Source of the DNA: Paractinoplanes aksuensis
GTDB lineage: Bacteria; Actinomycetota; Actinomycetes; Mycobacteriales; Micromonosporaceae
DNA length: 64,000 nucleotides
Assembly: GCF_024137025.1 (NCBI RefSeq)
Contig: NZ_JAMYJR010000016.1
Location: 124,001-188,000 of the forward strand
Reading direction: 5' to 3'
Shown here: piece after piece, positions 1 to 12,428 of the stretch
Layout: every line of letters begins with the position of its first letter
Numbering within the stretch: position 1 is the first letter of the stretch
Made by a program: the position numbers and the translations under genes
Notes under the pieces: generated by a model
Database searches by the model: none
What the model saw: the letters and a program-made list of their open reading frames with translations, nothing else
Told to the model about the DNA's origin: nothing

Positions 1-542
1 ACCCGGTTGGCGTTGAGCATGAGGTAGCGCAGCAGCTTGAACTCGGTCGGCGAGAGCTGGACGCGCTGGCCCGCGCGGTAGACCTCGTGCGTCTCCTCGT
101 CGAGCTCGAGGTCGGCGAAGACCAGGCGGGACGGCTCCTCGTCGCCCTGGGTGGTGCGGCGCAGCACCGCCCGGATGCGGGCGGTGAGCTCCTCGAGGCT
201 GAACGGCTTGGTGACGTAGTCGTCGCCGCCCAGCGTGAGGCCCCGGATCTTGTCGTCGGTGCCGTCGCGGGCGGTCAGGAAGACCACGGGGGTGCGCTGG
301 CCGCCCTCGCGCATGAGCCGGATGACCTCGAAACCGTCGAGGTCGGGCAGCATCACGTCGAGAACGACGAGGTCGGGAGTGGTGTTCTTCGCCGCGCTGA
401 CCGCCGCGCTGCCGCTCGTCGCGGTGCTCACGTCGAAGCCGGCGAAGCGGAGACTGGCGGAGAGCAGCTCGAGGATGTTCGCGTCGTCCTCGACGACGAG
501 CAGTTTCGCCTCGCTCTGCTTGGGCTGGGTCTGAGCGGCCAT
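1..542 (-). CDS. OmpR/PhoP-family response regulator (3' end outside window)
   Basis: DNA-binding response regulator, probably partnered with a sensor kinase outside the window. About 180 residues are visible. The receiver domain spans residues 12-125, with an acidic pair in LLVVEDD (residues 19-20), the phospho-acceptor Asp62 in VVLDVMLPD, a conserved Thr in FLTARD and Lys in VTKPF. The winged-helix output domain begins near residue 135 (the LSPTEFKLL segment) and runs off the left edge. The ATG at 542 is the first start before the receiver fold. The family is secure, but the regulon cannot be read from this fragment. The 65 bases to the acyltransferase on the right hold no other gene. Confidence 0.9.
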   Translation of the reverse strand, partial: MAAQTQPKQSEAKLLVVEDDANILELLSASLRFAGFDVSTATSGSAAVSAAKNTTPDLVVLDVMLPDLDGFEVIRLMREGGQRTPVVFLTARDGTDDKIRGLTLGGDDYVTKPFSLEELTARIRAVLRRTTQGDEEPSRLVFADLELDEETHEVYRAGQRVQLSPTEFKLLRYLMLNANR

Positions 543-607
543 GACGCCATTGTTTATCAGCGCGCTGTTGCTTGCCTGCACGCTGCCTGAAAGTTTTCTG
601 TAAGCCG

Positions 608-1378
608 CTAGGCGGCCAGACGGTAGGCCGAGCCGCCCATCGACGCCTGGGCGGCGCGGGCCAGCAGGCGGCGGTCGGCGCCGGGTTCGGGGCGCAGAGC
701 CGGGGCGGTGACCAGGGTCACCGTCAGCGACCGTAGCGCGGCCACCCGGCGGACCGAGTCGACCAGCGTGTCGTCGCCGATGAAGGCGGCCGCGGTCGAG
801 TCGTAGCGGATCGAGGCCGGCACCACGGGCGCGCCCGCGTCCACCGCGGCCTGGAACAAGGCCGGACGGAAGCGGCCCTGGTTCGTACCGCAGAAGGTCG
901 TGCCCTCAGGGAAGGCGGCGACCGTGCGGCCCGAGCGCAGCGCCGCAGCCACCTCGGCCACCGTGACCGGCAGCGACTTGGGCCGGGCCCGGTCGATGAA
1001 GATCGCGCCCGACAGCCCGGCCAGCAGCCCGATGCCCGGCCACGTACCGACCTCGCCCTTGGCCACCAGGCGGACCGGGGTGACCGCGGTCAGCACCAGG
1101 ATGTCGAGCCAGGAGACGTGGTTGGCCACCAGCAGGCTGCCCGGCTTGAGGGCCGGACCGCGCCGGACGAGCCGGATGCCGAGCACGGCCAGCATCGCGC
1201 GCGCCACGCCCCGCAGGGCCAGCCCGCGCAGCACGGGCGCCAGCAGCAGGCCCCCGATAAGGACAAAAGCCAGCAGGATCATCCGCAGGGCGCCGACACC
1301 CGGGAACGCCCGGCGCCCGGCCGCCTCGCGGCAGTGCGGGCCGCAGCCGGAGACCGGCTGCCACAGCGCGGCGATCAT
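608..1378 (-). CDS. olsA: PlsC-family O-acyltransferase, probable OlsA (second step of ornithine-lipid synthesis)
   Basis: A 256-aa 1-acyl-glycerol-phosphate-type acyltransferase. The family signature NHVSWLD (H87 to D92, the HX4D catalytic pair) and the substrate motif FPEGTT (residues 156-161) are intact. A hydrophobic membrane anchor lies at residues 33-50. It starts inside the stop codon of the upstream GNAT acyltransferase (ATGA overlap), so the two are translationally coupled. An N-acyltransferase followed by a PlsC protein is the OlsB-OlsA arrangement, in which OlsA esterifies lyso-ornithine lipid. That substrate is inferred from context; lysophosphatidic acid acylation cannot be excluded from sequence. 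Confidence 0.8.
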   Translation of the reverse strand: MIAALWQPVSGCGPHCREAAGRRAFPGVGALRMILLAFVLIGGLLLAPVLRGLALRGVARAMLAVLGIRLVRRGPALKPGSLLVANHVSWLDILVLTAVTPVRLVAKGEVGTWPGIGLLAGLSGAIFIDRARPKSLPVTVAEVAAALRSGRTVAAFPEGTTFCGTNQGRFRPALFQAAVDAGAPVVPASIRYDSTAAAFIGDDTLVDSVRRVAALRSLTVTLVTAPALRPEPGADRRLLARAAQASMGGSAYRLAA

Positions 1379-2139
1379 CGGGTGGCTCCGAGGAAGTGGC
1401 GGCGGTACCGCGGGTCCAGCCGGTCCATCGAGAAGAGCACATAGAAGTCGGCGCAGTCGAACTCCGGGTCGTAAGCGGGCTCGCCGCAGACCCAGCTGCC
1501 CAGCCTCAGATAGCCCTTGAGCAGGGCCGGCGGCTGCGTCTTGGGGTCACCGACGACATCGCTCTCGGCCAGCCAGTTCCGGCGCGGTGTGACCCGCAGG
1601 GCGGGCGGGGCGAGGTGCTTGTTCTGCACCCGGGCCCAGACACCGGCCGCGGTCACGCCGCCGTCGTCCAGCGGCACCGAGGCGCAGCCACCGAGCCAGC
1701 GCAGGTTGTTCAGGTGCATGTAGCGGGCGATGCCGGCCCACATCAGGTTGATCACCGAGCCGCTGCGGTGGTCGGGATGCACGCAGGAGCGGCCGGTCTC
1801 GACCAGCTGGTCGCGCAGGGGGCGCAGCGGGCTCAGGTCGAACTCACCGTCGCCGTAGCGCCGCCCGGCCCGCTCGGCGGCCTTGGGCGGAAGCATCCGG
1901 TACGTGCCGACCACGTCGCCGGTCGCGTCGTCGCGCACGATCAGGTGGTCGCAGTAGTCGTCGAAGTCGTCGGCGTCGCGTCCGTCGGGGGTGGCGCCGG
2001 ACAGCGTGGCGCCGAGTTCACCGGCGAAGACGTCGTGGCGCAACCGCTGGGCGGCGGCGACCTGACTCTGGTCCTCGGCGATGAGCAGGGAGTAGCCGCT
2101 GGTCCCGGTGGGGGCGGCGGCAGTCAGCAGAACAGCCAT
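1375..2139 (-). CDS. olsB: GNAT-like N-acyltransferase, probable OlsB (lyso-ornithine lipid synthase)
   Basis: A 254-aa member of the hemolysin/OlsB branch of GNAT acyltransferases, which in characterised cases attach a 3-hydroxyacyl chain from acyl carrier protein to the amine of ornithine. Supporting segments are an early LRHDVF stretch, DHLIVRD and VGTYRML in the core fold, and GRSCVHPDHR, typical of this group. The open frame continues upstream for more than 100 codons with non-native composition. I place the start at the ATG at 2139, just before the conserved domain. No ribosome-binding site precedes it, but TACACA lies six bases before the ATG, so a leaderless transcript is plausible. 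Divergent from the gene at 2234. Confidence 0.72.
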   Translation of the reverse strand: MAVLLTAAAPTGTSGYSLLIAEDQSQVAAAQRLRHDVFAGELGATLSGATPDGRDADDFDDYCDHLIVRDDATGDVVGTYRMLPPKAAERAGRRYGDGEFDLSPLRPLRDQLVETGRSCVHPDHRSGSVINLMWAGIARYMHLNNLRWLGGCASVPLDDGGVTAAGVWARVQNKHLAPPALRVTPRRNWLAESDVVGDPKTQPPALLKGYLRLGSWVCGEPAYDPEFDCADFYVLFSMDRLDPRYRRHFLGATR

Positions 2140-2233
2140 GTGATCTGTGTAAGGGCGACAGCTGCCGATGGAATGTCGCGCCAGGAGGCGATTCATGACC
2201 GTGAAATGAACGGCTTGTGCGAGCCTTCCGGAC

Positions 2234-2890
2234 ATGCTGATTCCCAAGGGTTTCAACGGGCCGCCGTCGACCGGGAACGGTGGGTGGTCGGCGGGGGCGT
2301 TCGCGGTCGCCGCGGGGGCCGAGGTGGGTGGGCCGGCGCTCGAGGTCACCCTGCGGGTGCCGCCGCCGCTCGAGACCGAGCTGACTTTCGCCGACGGCGC
2401 GGTGCACGACGGCGAGACGCTGGTCGCGACAGTCGCGGAAACATCAGAACCTGTTTCGTACGCTGCCTCGGTGCCCCTGCCGGAGGCGGTGCGCGCGGCC
2501 GAGGCGTACGCCGGCTTCACCCGCCATCCGTTCCCCACCTGCTACGTGTGCGGCACGGACCGGCCCGACGGTCTGCGCATCTTCCCCGGCCCGCTGCCCG
2601 ACGGGCGTACGGCCGCCCCCTGGACCGTCCCGGCCGAGGTCGACCTGCCGGTGGTCTGGGCCGCGCTCGACTGTCCCGGTGGCTGGACAGCTTTGCAGAA
2701 CGGGCGCACGTACGTGCTCGGCCGCATCGCCGCCACCACCACGGCACTGCCCGAACCGGGGTCGACCTGCGTGATCATGGGCGAGGCGACCGGGTTCTCG
2801 GGCCGCAAGGCGATGGTGCTCTCGACGATCTACGGGCCGGACGGCTCGCCGTTGTCCACCGCCCGGGCCACGTGGATCGCCACGACCTAG
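2234..2890 (+). CDS. Hotdog-fold-like conserved protein (thioesterase-like), function unknown
   Basis: A 218-aa protein without signal peptide or membrane segment. It looks like a double hotdog arrangement: the N-terminal half reads LEVTLRVPPPLE and the C-terminal half ends in ALDCPGGW and GRIAATTT strands. Between them is a CYVCG motif near residue 103, typical of an actinobacterial thioesterase-like family and possibly a metal site. No catalytic residue can be named. It is divergent from the acyltransferase pair, so a role in acyl-CoA or lipid metabolism is possible but unproven. Its stop is 40 bases before the ABC transporter start. Confidence 0.6.
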   Translation: MLIPKGFNGPPSTGNGGWSAGAFAVAAGAEVGGPALEVTLRVPPPLETELTFADGAVHDGETLVATVAETSEPVSYAASVPLPEAVRAAEAYAGFTRHPFPTCYVCGTDRPDGLRIFPGPLPDGRTAAPWTVPAEVDLPVVWAALDCPGGWTALQNGRTYVLGRIAATTTALPEPGSTCVIMGEATGFSGRKAMVLSTIYGPDGSPLSTARATWIATT

Positions 2891-2930
2891 TAGGTTGTCC
2901 CTTCACCGAAACGGGGAAGGAGCTGCTCCG

Positions 2931-3851
2931 ATGAGCGCGCCCGGCACCGACGAGATCGTGGTCGAACACCTGACAAAGCAGTACAAGAAACTGCGAGCCG
3001 TGGACGACCTCTCGTTCAAGGTCCGGTCCGGCCGGGTCACCGGCTTCCTCGGGCCCAACGGGGCCGGCAAGACGACCACGCTGCGCATGCTGCTCGGCCT
3101 GGTCACGCCGACCGCGGGCACCGCCACCTTCGGCAGCCGGAAATACACCGACCTGTCCGACCCCGTCCGCGAGGTCGGCGCGGTGCTCGAGGCGTCGAGC
3201 GCCCACCGCGGCCGCACCGGCCGCAACCACCTGCGCATGATCTGCCGCGCCGCGGGCCTGCCCGACACCCGGTCCGACGAGGTGCTCGAGATGGTCGGCC
3301 TGACCCCGGCCGCCAACCGCAAGTTCAAGGGCTACTCGCTGGGCATGCGGCAGCGGCTGGGCATCGCCGCGGCCATGCTGGGCGACCCCAAGGTGCTGAT
3401 CCTCGACGAGCCGGCCAACGGCCTCGACCCCGAGGGCATCCGCTGGATGCGTGACCTGCTCAAGGCGCTCGCGTCCCAGGGCCGCACGGTGCTGGTCTCG
3501 AGCCACCTGCTGGGCGAGATGCAGCTGCTGGCCGACGACGTGGTGATCGTGGCGGCGGGCAAGCTGATCCGGCAGGGCCCGGTCGACGAGGTGCTGGGCG
3601 ATCTCAGCGGTGGCGTGCAGGTGCGGGTGCGCACCCCGCAGGCCGAGGAACTGACGGCCGCGCTCTCCGAGCTCAACGCGACCGTGACCCCGGGCGCCGA
3701 CGGCAGTCTGGTGGTGCACGGCGTCGAGGCGGCTGCGATCGGCCACGCCGCCTTCACGGCGCGGGTCGAACTGCACGAGTTGTCCACCGAACGCGGCGAC
3801 CTCGAACAGGTCTTCCTGCAGCTGACGGCCGGAAAGGCGGGCATCCGATGA
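2931..3851 (+). CDS. ABC transporter ATP-binding protein (ABC-2 exporter type)
   Basis: A 306-aa cytoplasmic ATPase that would energise the permease encoded next. Walker A is GPNGAGKT (residues 41-48), the signature is degenerate (YSLGMRQR), Walker B is VLILDEPANGLDP and the switch histidine is in SSHLL. The C-terminal 70 residues resemble the domain after the core in CcmA/DrrA-like ATPases. An upstream in-frame start exists at 2895, but GGGGAAGGAG before the ATG at 2931 decides the start. The stop overlaps the permease start (ATGA). The substrate is unknown; relatives export antibiotics, lipids or peptides. Confidence 0.92.
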   Translation: MSAPGTDEIVVEHLTKQYKKLRAVDDLSFKVRSGRVTGFLGPNGAGKTTTLRMLLGLVTPTAGTATFGSRKYTDLSDPVREVGAVLEASSAHRGRTGRNHLRMICRAAGLPDTRSDEVLEMVGLTPAANRKFKGYSLGMRQRLGIAAAMLGDPKVLILDEPANGLDPEGIRWMRDLLKALASQGRTVLVSSHLLGEMQLLADDVVIVAAGKLIRQGPVDEVLGDLSGGVQVRVRTPQAEELTAALSELNATVTPGADGSLVVHGVEAAAIGHAAFTARVELHELSTERGDLEQVFLQLTAGKAGIR

Positions 3852-4669
3852 GTCTGGTCAACGCTGAGCTGTTCAAGGTCCGCACCACCTCGCTGTGGTG
3901 GATCATGGCCATCGTCCTGGTTCCCCTGTACGCGGCCAGCGTGCTGCTGAACTGGGCCAACTCCAACATCTCGGTGCCCGACGACGCCGCGGTGTCCGAC
4001 ACTCAGACCGCGCAGCTCGAGGCCTCGCTCGAGCCGATCAATGTCGCCACCAACCTGTACACGAGCGGTCAGTACATGGGCGTGCTGATCGTCCTGTTGC
4101 TGTCGGCGATCATCGTGACCAGTGAGTTCTTCCACCTCACGGCGACCACGACGTTCCTCACCACCCCGCGCCGCGAGTCGGTCATCCTGGCCAAGTTCGG
4201 CGCCGCCATCGTGATCGGCCTGATCGTCTGGCTGTTCACCACCGTGCTCAATCTCATCGTGGTGCCGCCGATCATGAGCGCGCTCGACCTGTCGAGCCAG
4301 CTCGGCGAGCCCGCGGTGTGGCGCGCGATCGGGCTCAACGCCCTGGCCTTCGTGCTGTGGGCGATCCTGGGCGTGGGCGCCGGCGTGCTGATCCGCAGCC
4401 AGATCGCGGCCACGCTGGTCCTGGCCATCACCTACGTGGTCGGCACCTCGGCCATCGGGCTGGTCTTCTTCCTGCTCAGCGAATACGTGGCCGAGTGGAT
4501 CAACAACCTGCAGGTGCTGGTGCCGACGAGCGCGTCCCAGCTGATGATCTCGGGCACCGATCTGCCCGGCACGCCCCCGCGCTGGGTCGGCGCCGTCGTG
4601 TTGATCGGATATGCGGCGGTGACGGGCATTCTGGGCACTTGGCTGACCAAGCGCCGCGACATCAGCTAG
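3848..4669 (+). CDS. ABC-2 type transporter permease
   Basis: A 273-aa integral membrane protein with about six hydrophobic helices, including LWWIMAIVLVPLYAAS, MGVLIVLLLSAIIVTS and a final helix before the TKRRDIS tail. An extracytoplasmic loop after the first helix carries acidic residues. It lacks an ATPase domain and is translationally coupled to the ATP-binding gene, so the two form a two-gene exporter. The substrate cannot be told from sequence. The 125 bases after it lead to kgd and contain only a weak GACTC/GAGTC inverted repeat. Confidence 0.88.
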   Translation: MSLVNAELFKVRTTSLWWIMAIVLVPLYAASVLLNWANSNISVPDDAAVSDTQTAQLEASLEPINVATNLYTSGQYMGVLIVLLLSAIIVTSEFFHLTATTTFLTTPRRESVILAKFGAAIVIGLIVWLFTTVLNLIVVPPIMSALDLSSQLGEPAVWRAIGLNALAFVLWAILGVGAGVLIRSQIAATLVLAITYVVGTSAIGLVFFLLSEYVAEWINNLQVLVPTSASQLMISGTDLPGTPPRWVGAVVLIGYAAVTGILGTWLTKRRDIS

Positions 4670-4815
4670 CGGCCGTCCAACCGCCCCGCCCGCCACCCGA
4701 GACCCGACTGAAGACGACTCGCTAGGAGTCCTCTCTCACACACGGCGTAGCCTGGACGGGAGTCTTTCCCGTCCCATGTGACGCCGATCAAAAGGTGAAA
4801 GAGGCGAACACGGAA

Positions 4816-8553
<3,738 letters not shown>

Positions 8554-8563
8554 TCGCACGTTG

Positions 8564-8599
8564 AGAGGGGGCGCTCCGCTGCGGCGGGGCGCCCCCTCT
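8564..8599 (+). terminator. Terminator after kgd
   Basis: A perfect 11-bp inverted repeat (AGAGGGGGCGC and its complement) with a 14-base loop starts ten bases after the kgd stop and ends in TT. The stem is GC-rich with little U-tract, the usual actinobacterial form. Confidence 0.8.
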
Positions 8600-8611
8600 T
8601 ACTATCCGGGC

Positions 8612-8788
8612 ATGTACTTCACCGACCGTGGCATCGAGGAACTCGCCGACCGGCGTGGCGAGGAAAGCGTGACCCTGGAGTGGCTGGCCAACCAGCTGCG
8701 CACCTTCGTCGACCAGAACCCCGAGTTCGAGACGCCGATCGAGCGCTTCGCAACCTGGCTGGCCCGCGACGACGAGGACGAGGAATAG
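8612..8788 (+). CDS. DUF6104 family small protein
   Basis: A 58-aa acidic protein beginning MYFTDRGIEEL and ending in a run of Asp/Glu. The pattern (two short helices, EWLANQLR and IERFATWLAR, then the acidic tail) matches a small family conserved across Streptomyces and relatives under DUF6104. The ATG at 8612 gives the conserved N-terminus. The longer frame from 8561 would begin inside the kgd terminator and is rejected. Function unknown. Confidence 0.82.
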   Translation: MYFTDRGIEELADRRGEESVTLEWLANQLRTFVDQNPEFETPIERFATWLARDDEDEE

Positions 8789-8858
8789 GGGCCTTCCGTC
8801 ATCCGGAGTCAGGACTTTCGGCCCGGTAGCGGCATTCCGTGGCGGGTACGTTGAAGCC

Positions 8859-10931
8859 GTGGCACGAAGCGTTTATGTGGCGGGCCTCGGCCCCGGGGTC
8901 GGCAAGGGCACAGTTGCACTCGGTCTGGTCGAGCTGCTGTCGCGGCAGGTCGCGCGGATCGGGGTGTTCCGCCCGCTGGTCTCCGGCGACGGCGACGATT
9001 CCCTGCTGACCCTCCTGACCAAGCGCTATCCGGTGGTCGCGCCCTACGCGGATTCGTACGGCGTGACCATGGCCGAGGCGAGCGCGCTGGTCGCCGACGG
9101 CAAGTGGGAAGAGCTGATCTCGCGGATCGTCGAGCGCTACCGCGAGGTCGAGCGCCAGGCCGCGTCCGTGGTCGTGATCGGCAGCGACTTCACCGCCGGC
9201 GGGGCCAAGGAGCGCGACGAGATCCCGCGCGAGCTGGGCTTCAACGCCCGGCTGGCCACCGAGTTCGGCAGCGTCGTGGTGCCCGTGATCAGCGGTGACG
9301 GCCGTGGGTCGGAATCGCTGGCGGCCGCCGCCCGCAGCGCGTACCACTCGCTGGTCGACCTCGACGCCACCGTCATCGCCGTGGTCGCCAACCGGGTCGC
9401 CGAGGGCCTCGCGCCCGACCCCGGCCTGCCCGTGCCCATGTGGTCGATCCCCGCCGTGGCCGCGATCGCCGCGCCGACGGTGGCCGAGGTGGCCGCCGCG
9501 CTGGACGCCACGATCGTGTCCGGGGGCGACGGCGCGCTCGACCGGGACGTGCTCGACTACGTCGTCGGCGCCGCCCACGTGCCGGCCGTGCTCGACCACC
9601 TGACCGACGGCGCGCTGATGATCACGCCGGGCGACCGGGCCGATCTGCTGCTGGCCGCGAGCGCTGCCCACGCCGCGGGCAACGTCACGCTGTCCGGCCT
9701 GGTGCTGACGCTGAACGAGCGGCCCGACCCCCGCGTCGTACGGGTGATCGAGCGTCTCAACACCGGCCTGGCCATGCTGGTCGTGGACGCCGACAGCTAC
9801 CACACGATCGCCGCCGCCTCGCACATCCAGGCCCGCCTCGGCATGGGCACCCCGCGCAAGGTCGAGGCCGCGCTGGGCGCCTTCGAGGAACACGTCGACA
9901 CCGCCGAGCTGGCCCGGATGCTCGACGTCGCCCGCTCCAGCCGGGTCACGCCGCTGATGTTCGAGAACGACCTGATCGACCGGGCCCGCGCCGAGCGCCG
10001 TCACCTGGTGCTGCCCGAGGGCACCGACGAGCGCATCCTGCGGGCCACCGAGACCCTGCTGCGCCGTGGCGTCGCCGACCTCACCCTGCTCGGCGACCCC
10101 GACGAGATCAACCGCCGGGCCCGTGAGCTGGGGGTCGAGATCGGCGCGGCCCGGCTGGTCGACCCGGCCACCAGCGAGCTGCGCGACGGTTTCGCCGAGC
10201 GCTACGCCGAGCTGCGCAAGAAGCGGGGCGTCTCGCTCGACCTGGCCTACGACGTGGTCCGCGACGTCAACTACTTCGGCACGCTGATGGTGGCCGAGGG
10301 TCTGGCCGACGGCATGGTCTCGGGGGCCAACCACACGACGGCGGCCACGATCCGGCCCGCCTTCGAGATCATCAAGACCGTGCCCGGGGTGTCGGTGGCG
10401 TCCAGCGTGTTCTTCATGCTGCTGGCCGACCGGGTGCTCGTCTATGGCGACTGCGCGGTCAACCCCGACCCCGACGCCGCCCAGCTGGCCGACATCGCGC
10501 TCTCCTCGGCCGACACGGCCGCGGCCTTCGGCATCGCGCCCCGGGTGGCGATGCTGTCGTACTCGACCGGCAGCTCCGGCGCCGGGGCCGATGTGGAAAA
10601 GGTCGCCGCGGCCACCGCTCTCGTCCGCGAACGACGGCCCGACCTGCCGGTCGAGGGCCCGATCCAGTACGACGCGGCGGTCGACCCGGCCGTGGCCGCG
10701 ACCAAGCTGCCCGGCAGCGACGTGGCCGGCCAGGCCACGGTGCTGATCTTCCCTGACCTCAACACCGGCAACAACACCTACAAGGCCGTGCAACGGTCGG
10801 CCGGCGCGGTCGCCGTCGGCCCGGTCATGCAGGGTCTGCGGCGGCCGGTCAACGACCTCTCCCGAGGAGCCACGGTGAAAGACATCGTCAACACGGTGGC
10901 CATCACGGCGATCCAGGCGGCCGCCCGATGA
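8859..10931 (+). CDS. pta: Phosphate acetyltransferase (long, three-domain form)
   Basis: A 690-aa cytoplasmic enzyme exchanging CoA and phosphate on acetyl groups. The N-terminal AAA_26 domain carries a P-loop (GLGPGVGKGT). A DRTGG regulatory domain lies in the middle, and the C-terminal catalytic domain has LPEGTDERILRAT, GMVSGANHTTAATIRPA and DLNTGNNTYKAVQR. The start is GTG at 8859; no strong ribosome-binding site is visible, so it may be leaderless. Its stop overlaps the ackA start (ATGA), giving the classic Pta-AckA operon for reversible conversion of acetyl-CoA to acetate and ATP. Confidence 0.96.
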   Translation: MARSVYVAGLGPGVGKGTVALGLVELLSRQVARIGVFRPLVSGDGDDSLLTLLTKRYPVVAPYADSYGVTMAEASALVADGKWEELISRIVERYREVERQAASVVVIGSDFTAGGAKERDEIPRELGFNARLATEFGSVVVPVISGDGRGSESLAAAARSAYHSLVDLDATVIAVVANRVAEGLAPDPGLPVPMWSIPAVAAIAAPTVAEVAAALDATIVSGGDGALDRDVLDYVVGAAHVPAVLDHLTDGALMITPGDRADLLLAASAAHAAGNVTLSGLVLTLNERPDPRVVRVIERLNTGLAMLVVDADSYHTIAAASHIQARLGMGTPRKVEAALGAFEEHVDTAELARMLDVARSSRVTPLMFENDLIDRARAERRHLVLPEGTDERILRATETLLRRGVADLTLLGDPDEINRRARELGVEIGAARLVDPATSELRDGFAERYAELRKKRGVSLDLAYDVVRDVNYFGTLMVAEGLADGMVSGANHTTAATIRPAFEIIKTVPGVSVASSVFFMLLADRVLVYGDCAVNPDPDAAQLADIALSSADTAAAFGIAPRVAMLSYSTGSSGAGADVEKVAAATALVRERRPDLPVEGPIQYDAAVDPAVAATKLPGSDVAGQATVLIFPDLNTGNNTYKAVQRSAGAVAVGPVMQGLRRPVNDLSRGATVKDIVNTVAITAIQAAAR

Positions 10932-12043
10932 GCCGGGTCCTCGTCCTCAACAGCGGCTCGTCCTCGGTGAAGTACCGCCTCTTCGACGGCTCCGCGACCG
11001 TCGCGAAAGGCCTGGTCGAGCGGATCGGCGAGAGCGGCGGCGAGGTGAACGACCACCGGGCCGCGCTGCAGGGGATCATGGACGAGACCGACCTGTCCGG
11101 CCTGGCCGCGGTCGGTCATCGGGTGGTGCACGGCGGCCCCGACTTCACCGGCCCGACCGTCATCGACGACCGGGTCGTGGCCCAGGTCGAGACGCTGGTG
11201 CCGCTGGCCCCGCTGCACAACCCGGCCGCGCTGACCGGCATCGAGGTCGCCCGCAAGCTGCTGCCCGACGTGCCGCAGGTGGCCGTCTTCGACACGGCGT
11301 TCCACGCCACCATCCCGCCCGAGGGCGTGACCTGGGCCATCGACCGGTCGCTGGCCGAGCGGTGGCAGATCCGGCGCTACGGCTTCCACGGCACCTCCCA
11401 CGCGTACGTCTCCCGCCGCACGGCCGAGGTGCTGGGCCGCGACCCGGCGTCGACCAACGTGATCACGCTGCACCTGGGCAACGGCGCCAGCGCGTGCGCG
11501 GTCGAGGGCGGCCGCAGCGTCGCCACCTCGATGGGCATGTCCCCGCTGCCCGGCCTGGTCATGGGCACCCGCAGCGGCGACATCGACCCGACGGTGATCT
11601 TCCACCTGCACCGGGTGGCCGGGCTGCCGCTCGACGAGATCGAGAACTCGCTGACCCGGCACGGCGGGCTGCTCGGCCTGAGCGGGGCCAACGACCTGCG
11701 TACGGTGCTGGAACGCCGCGCGGCGGGCGATGCCGACGCGGCCCTGGCGTTCGACGTCTACTGCCGCCGCATCCGCGAGTACGTGGGTTCGTACCTGGCC
11801 GTGCTGGGCCGGGTCGACGCGATCACGTTCACCGCGGGCGTGGGCGAGAACGCGGCCGCGGTGCGCGCCGCCTCGCTGTCGGGGCTCGAGCCGCTGGGCA
11901 TCGAGATCGACCCGGAAAGAAACGAGCGCCGGGAAGAGATCATCTCTCCGCCCGGCGCCCGCATCCCCGTCTGTGTGATCCCCACCGACGAGGAGTTGGA
12001 GATCGCCGACCAGTCCCGGACGGCGTTGTCTCTCCCCCGTTGA
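10928..12043 (+). CDS. ackA: Acetate kinase
   Basis: A 371-aa sugar-kinase-fold enzyme making ATP and acetate from acetyl phosphate. Diagnostic segments are VLNSGSSSVK at the N-terminus (phosphate 1 motif), GFHGTSHAYVS, LHLGNGAS and TAGVGENAAAVR. It is slightly shorter than the usual 390-400 residues because several loops are compact, and no key motif is missing. It is translationally coupled to pta. Confidence 0.96.
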   Translation: MSRVLVLNSGSSSVKYRLFDGSATVAKGLVERIGESGGEVNDHRAALQGIMDETDLSGLAAVGHRVVHGGPDFTGPTVIDDRVVAQVETLVPLAPLHNPAALTGIEVARKLLPDVPQVAVFDTAFHATIPPEGVTWAIDRSLAERWQIRRYGFHGTSHAYVSRRTAEVLGRDPASTNVITLHLGNGASACAVEGGRSVATSMGMSPLPGLVMGTRSGDIDPTVIFHLHRVAGLPLDEIENSLTRHGGLLGLSGANDLRTVLERRAAGDADAALAFDVYCRRIREYVGSYLAVLGRVDAITFTAGVGENAAAVRAASLSGLEPLGIEIDPERNERREEIISPPGARIPVCVIPTDEELEIADQSRTALSLPR

Positions 12044-12044
12044 C

Positions 12045-12209
12045 TCAGAGAGCCAGCCAGGCGATCAGGGCGACCAGCACGACGGCGACCACGACACCGC
12101 CGACGATCAGCGGGGTCTTCGAGGCCGTCGCCGGCTCCTGCGGGGTGTTGTGAGTGAAGGCCCGAAACGCTTCGGTGTTGCCGCTCGGGTCGACGCTGTT
12201 GTCAGACAT
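12045..12209 (-). CDS. Small tail-anchored membrane protein, function unknown
   Basis: A 54-aa protein with a polar N-terminus (about 32 residues with many Thr, Pro and Asn) followed by one C-terminal membrane helix, roughly residues 34-54 (IVGGVVVAVVLVALIAWLAL). It is convergent with ackA, with one base between the stops. The ATG at 12209 is chosen over an in-frame start nine codons upstream because homolog-like proteins usually begin MSDNS. No function can be assigned. Confidence 0.62.
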   Translation of the reverse strand: MSDNSVDPSGNTEAFRAFTHNTPQEPATASKTPLIVGGVVVAVVLVALIAWLAL

Positions 12210-12428
12210 GCGCACGACCATAGCGAAACCGCGCATGTGGCGCGGCCCTCGTCCACCCTCCTACCAGGACGAACATCGCGGTCGGCGCGAATTCACCCCA
12301 TCGTGGGAGCGCCGCCCGGCCCTGACCCGTCGGTACGGGCTCGTCCTTTCGGCGGAGTGCCTCTAGTTGATCTTCGATGTACGGTTCGCGCGGTCGTCGG
12401 TTCGCTGCCATCCGCGGGAGAGAAGTCA

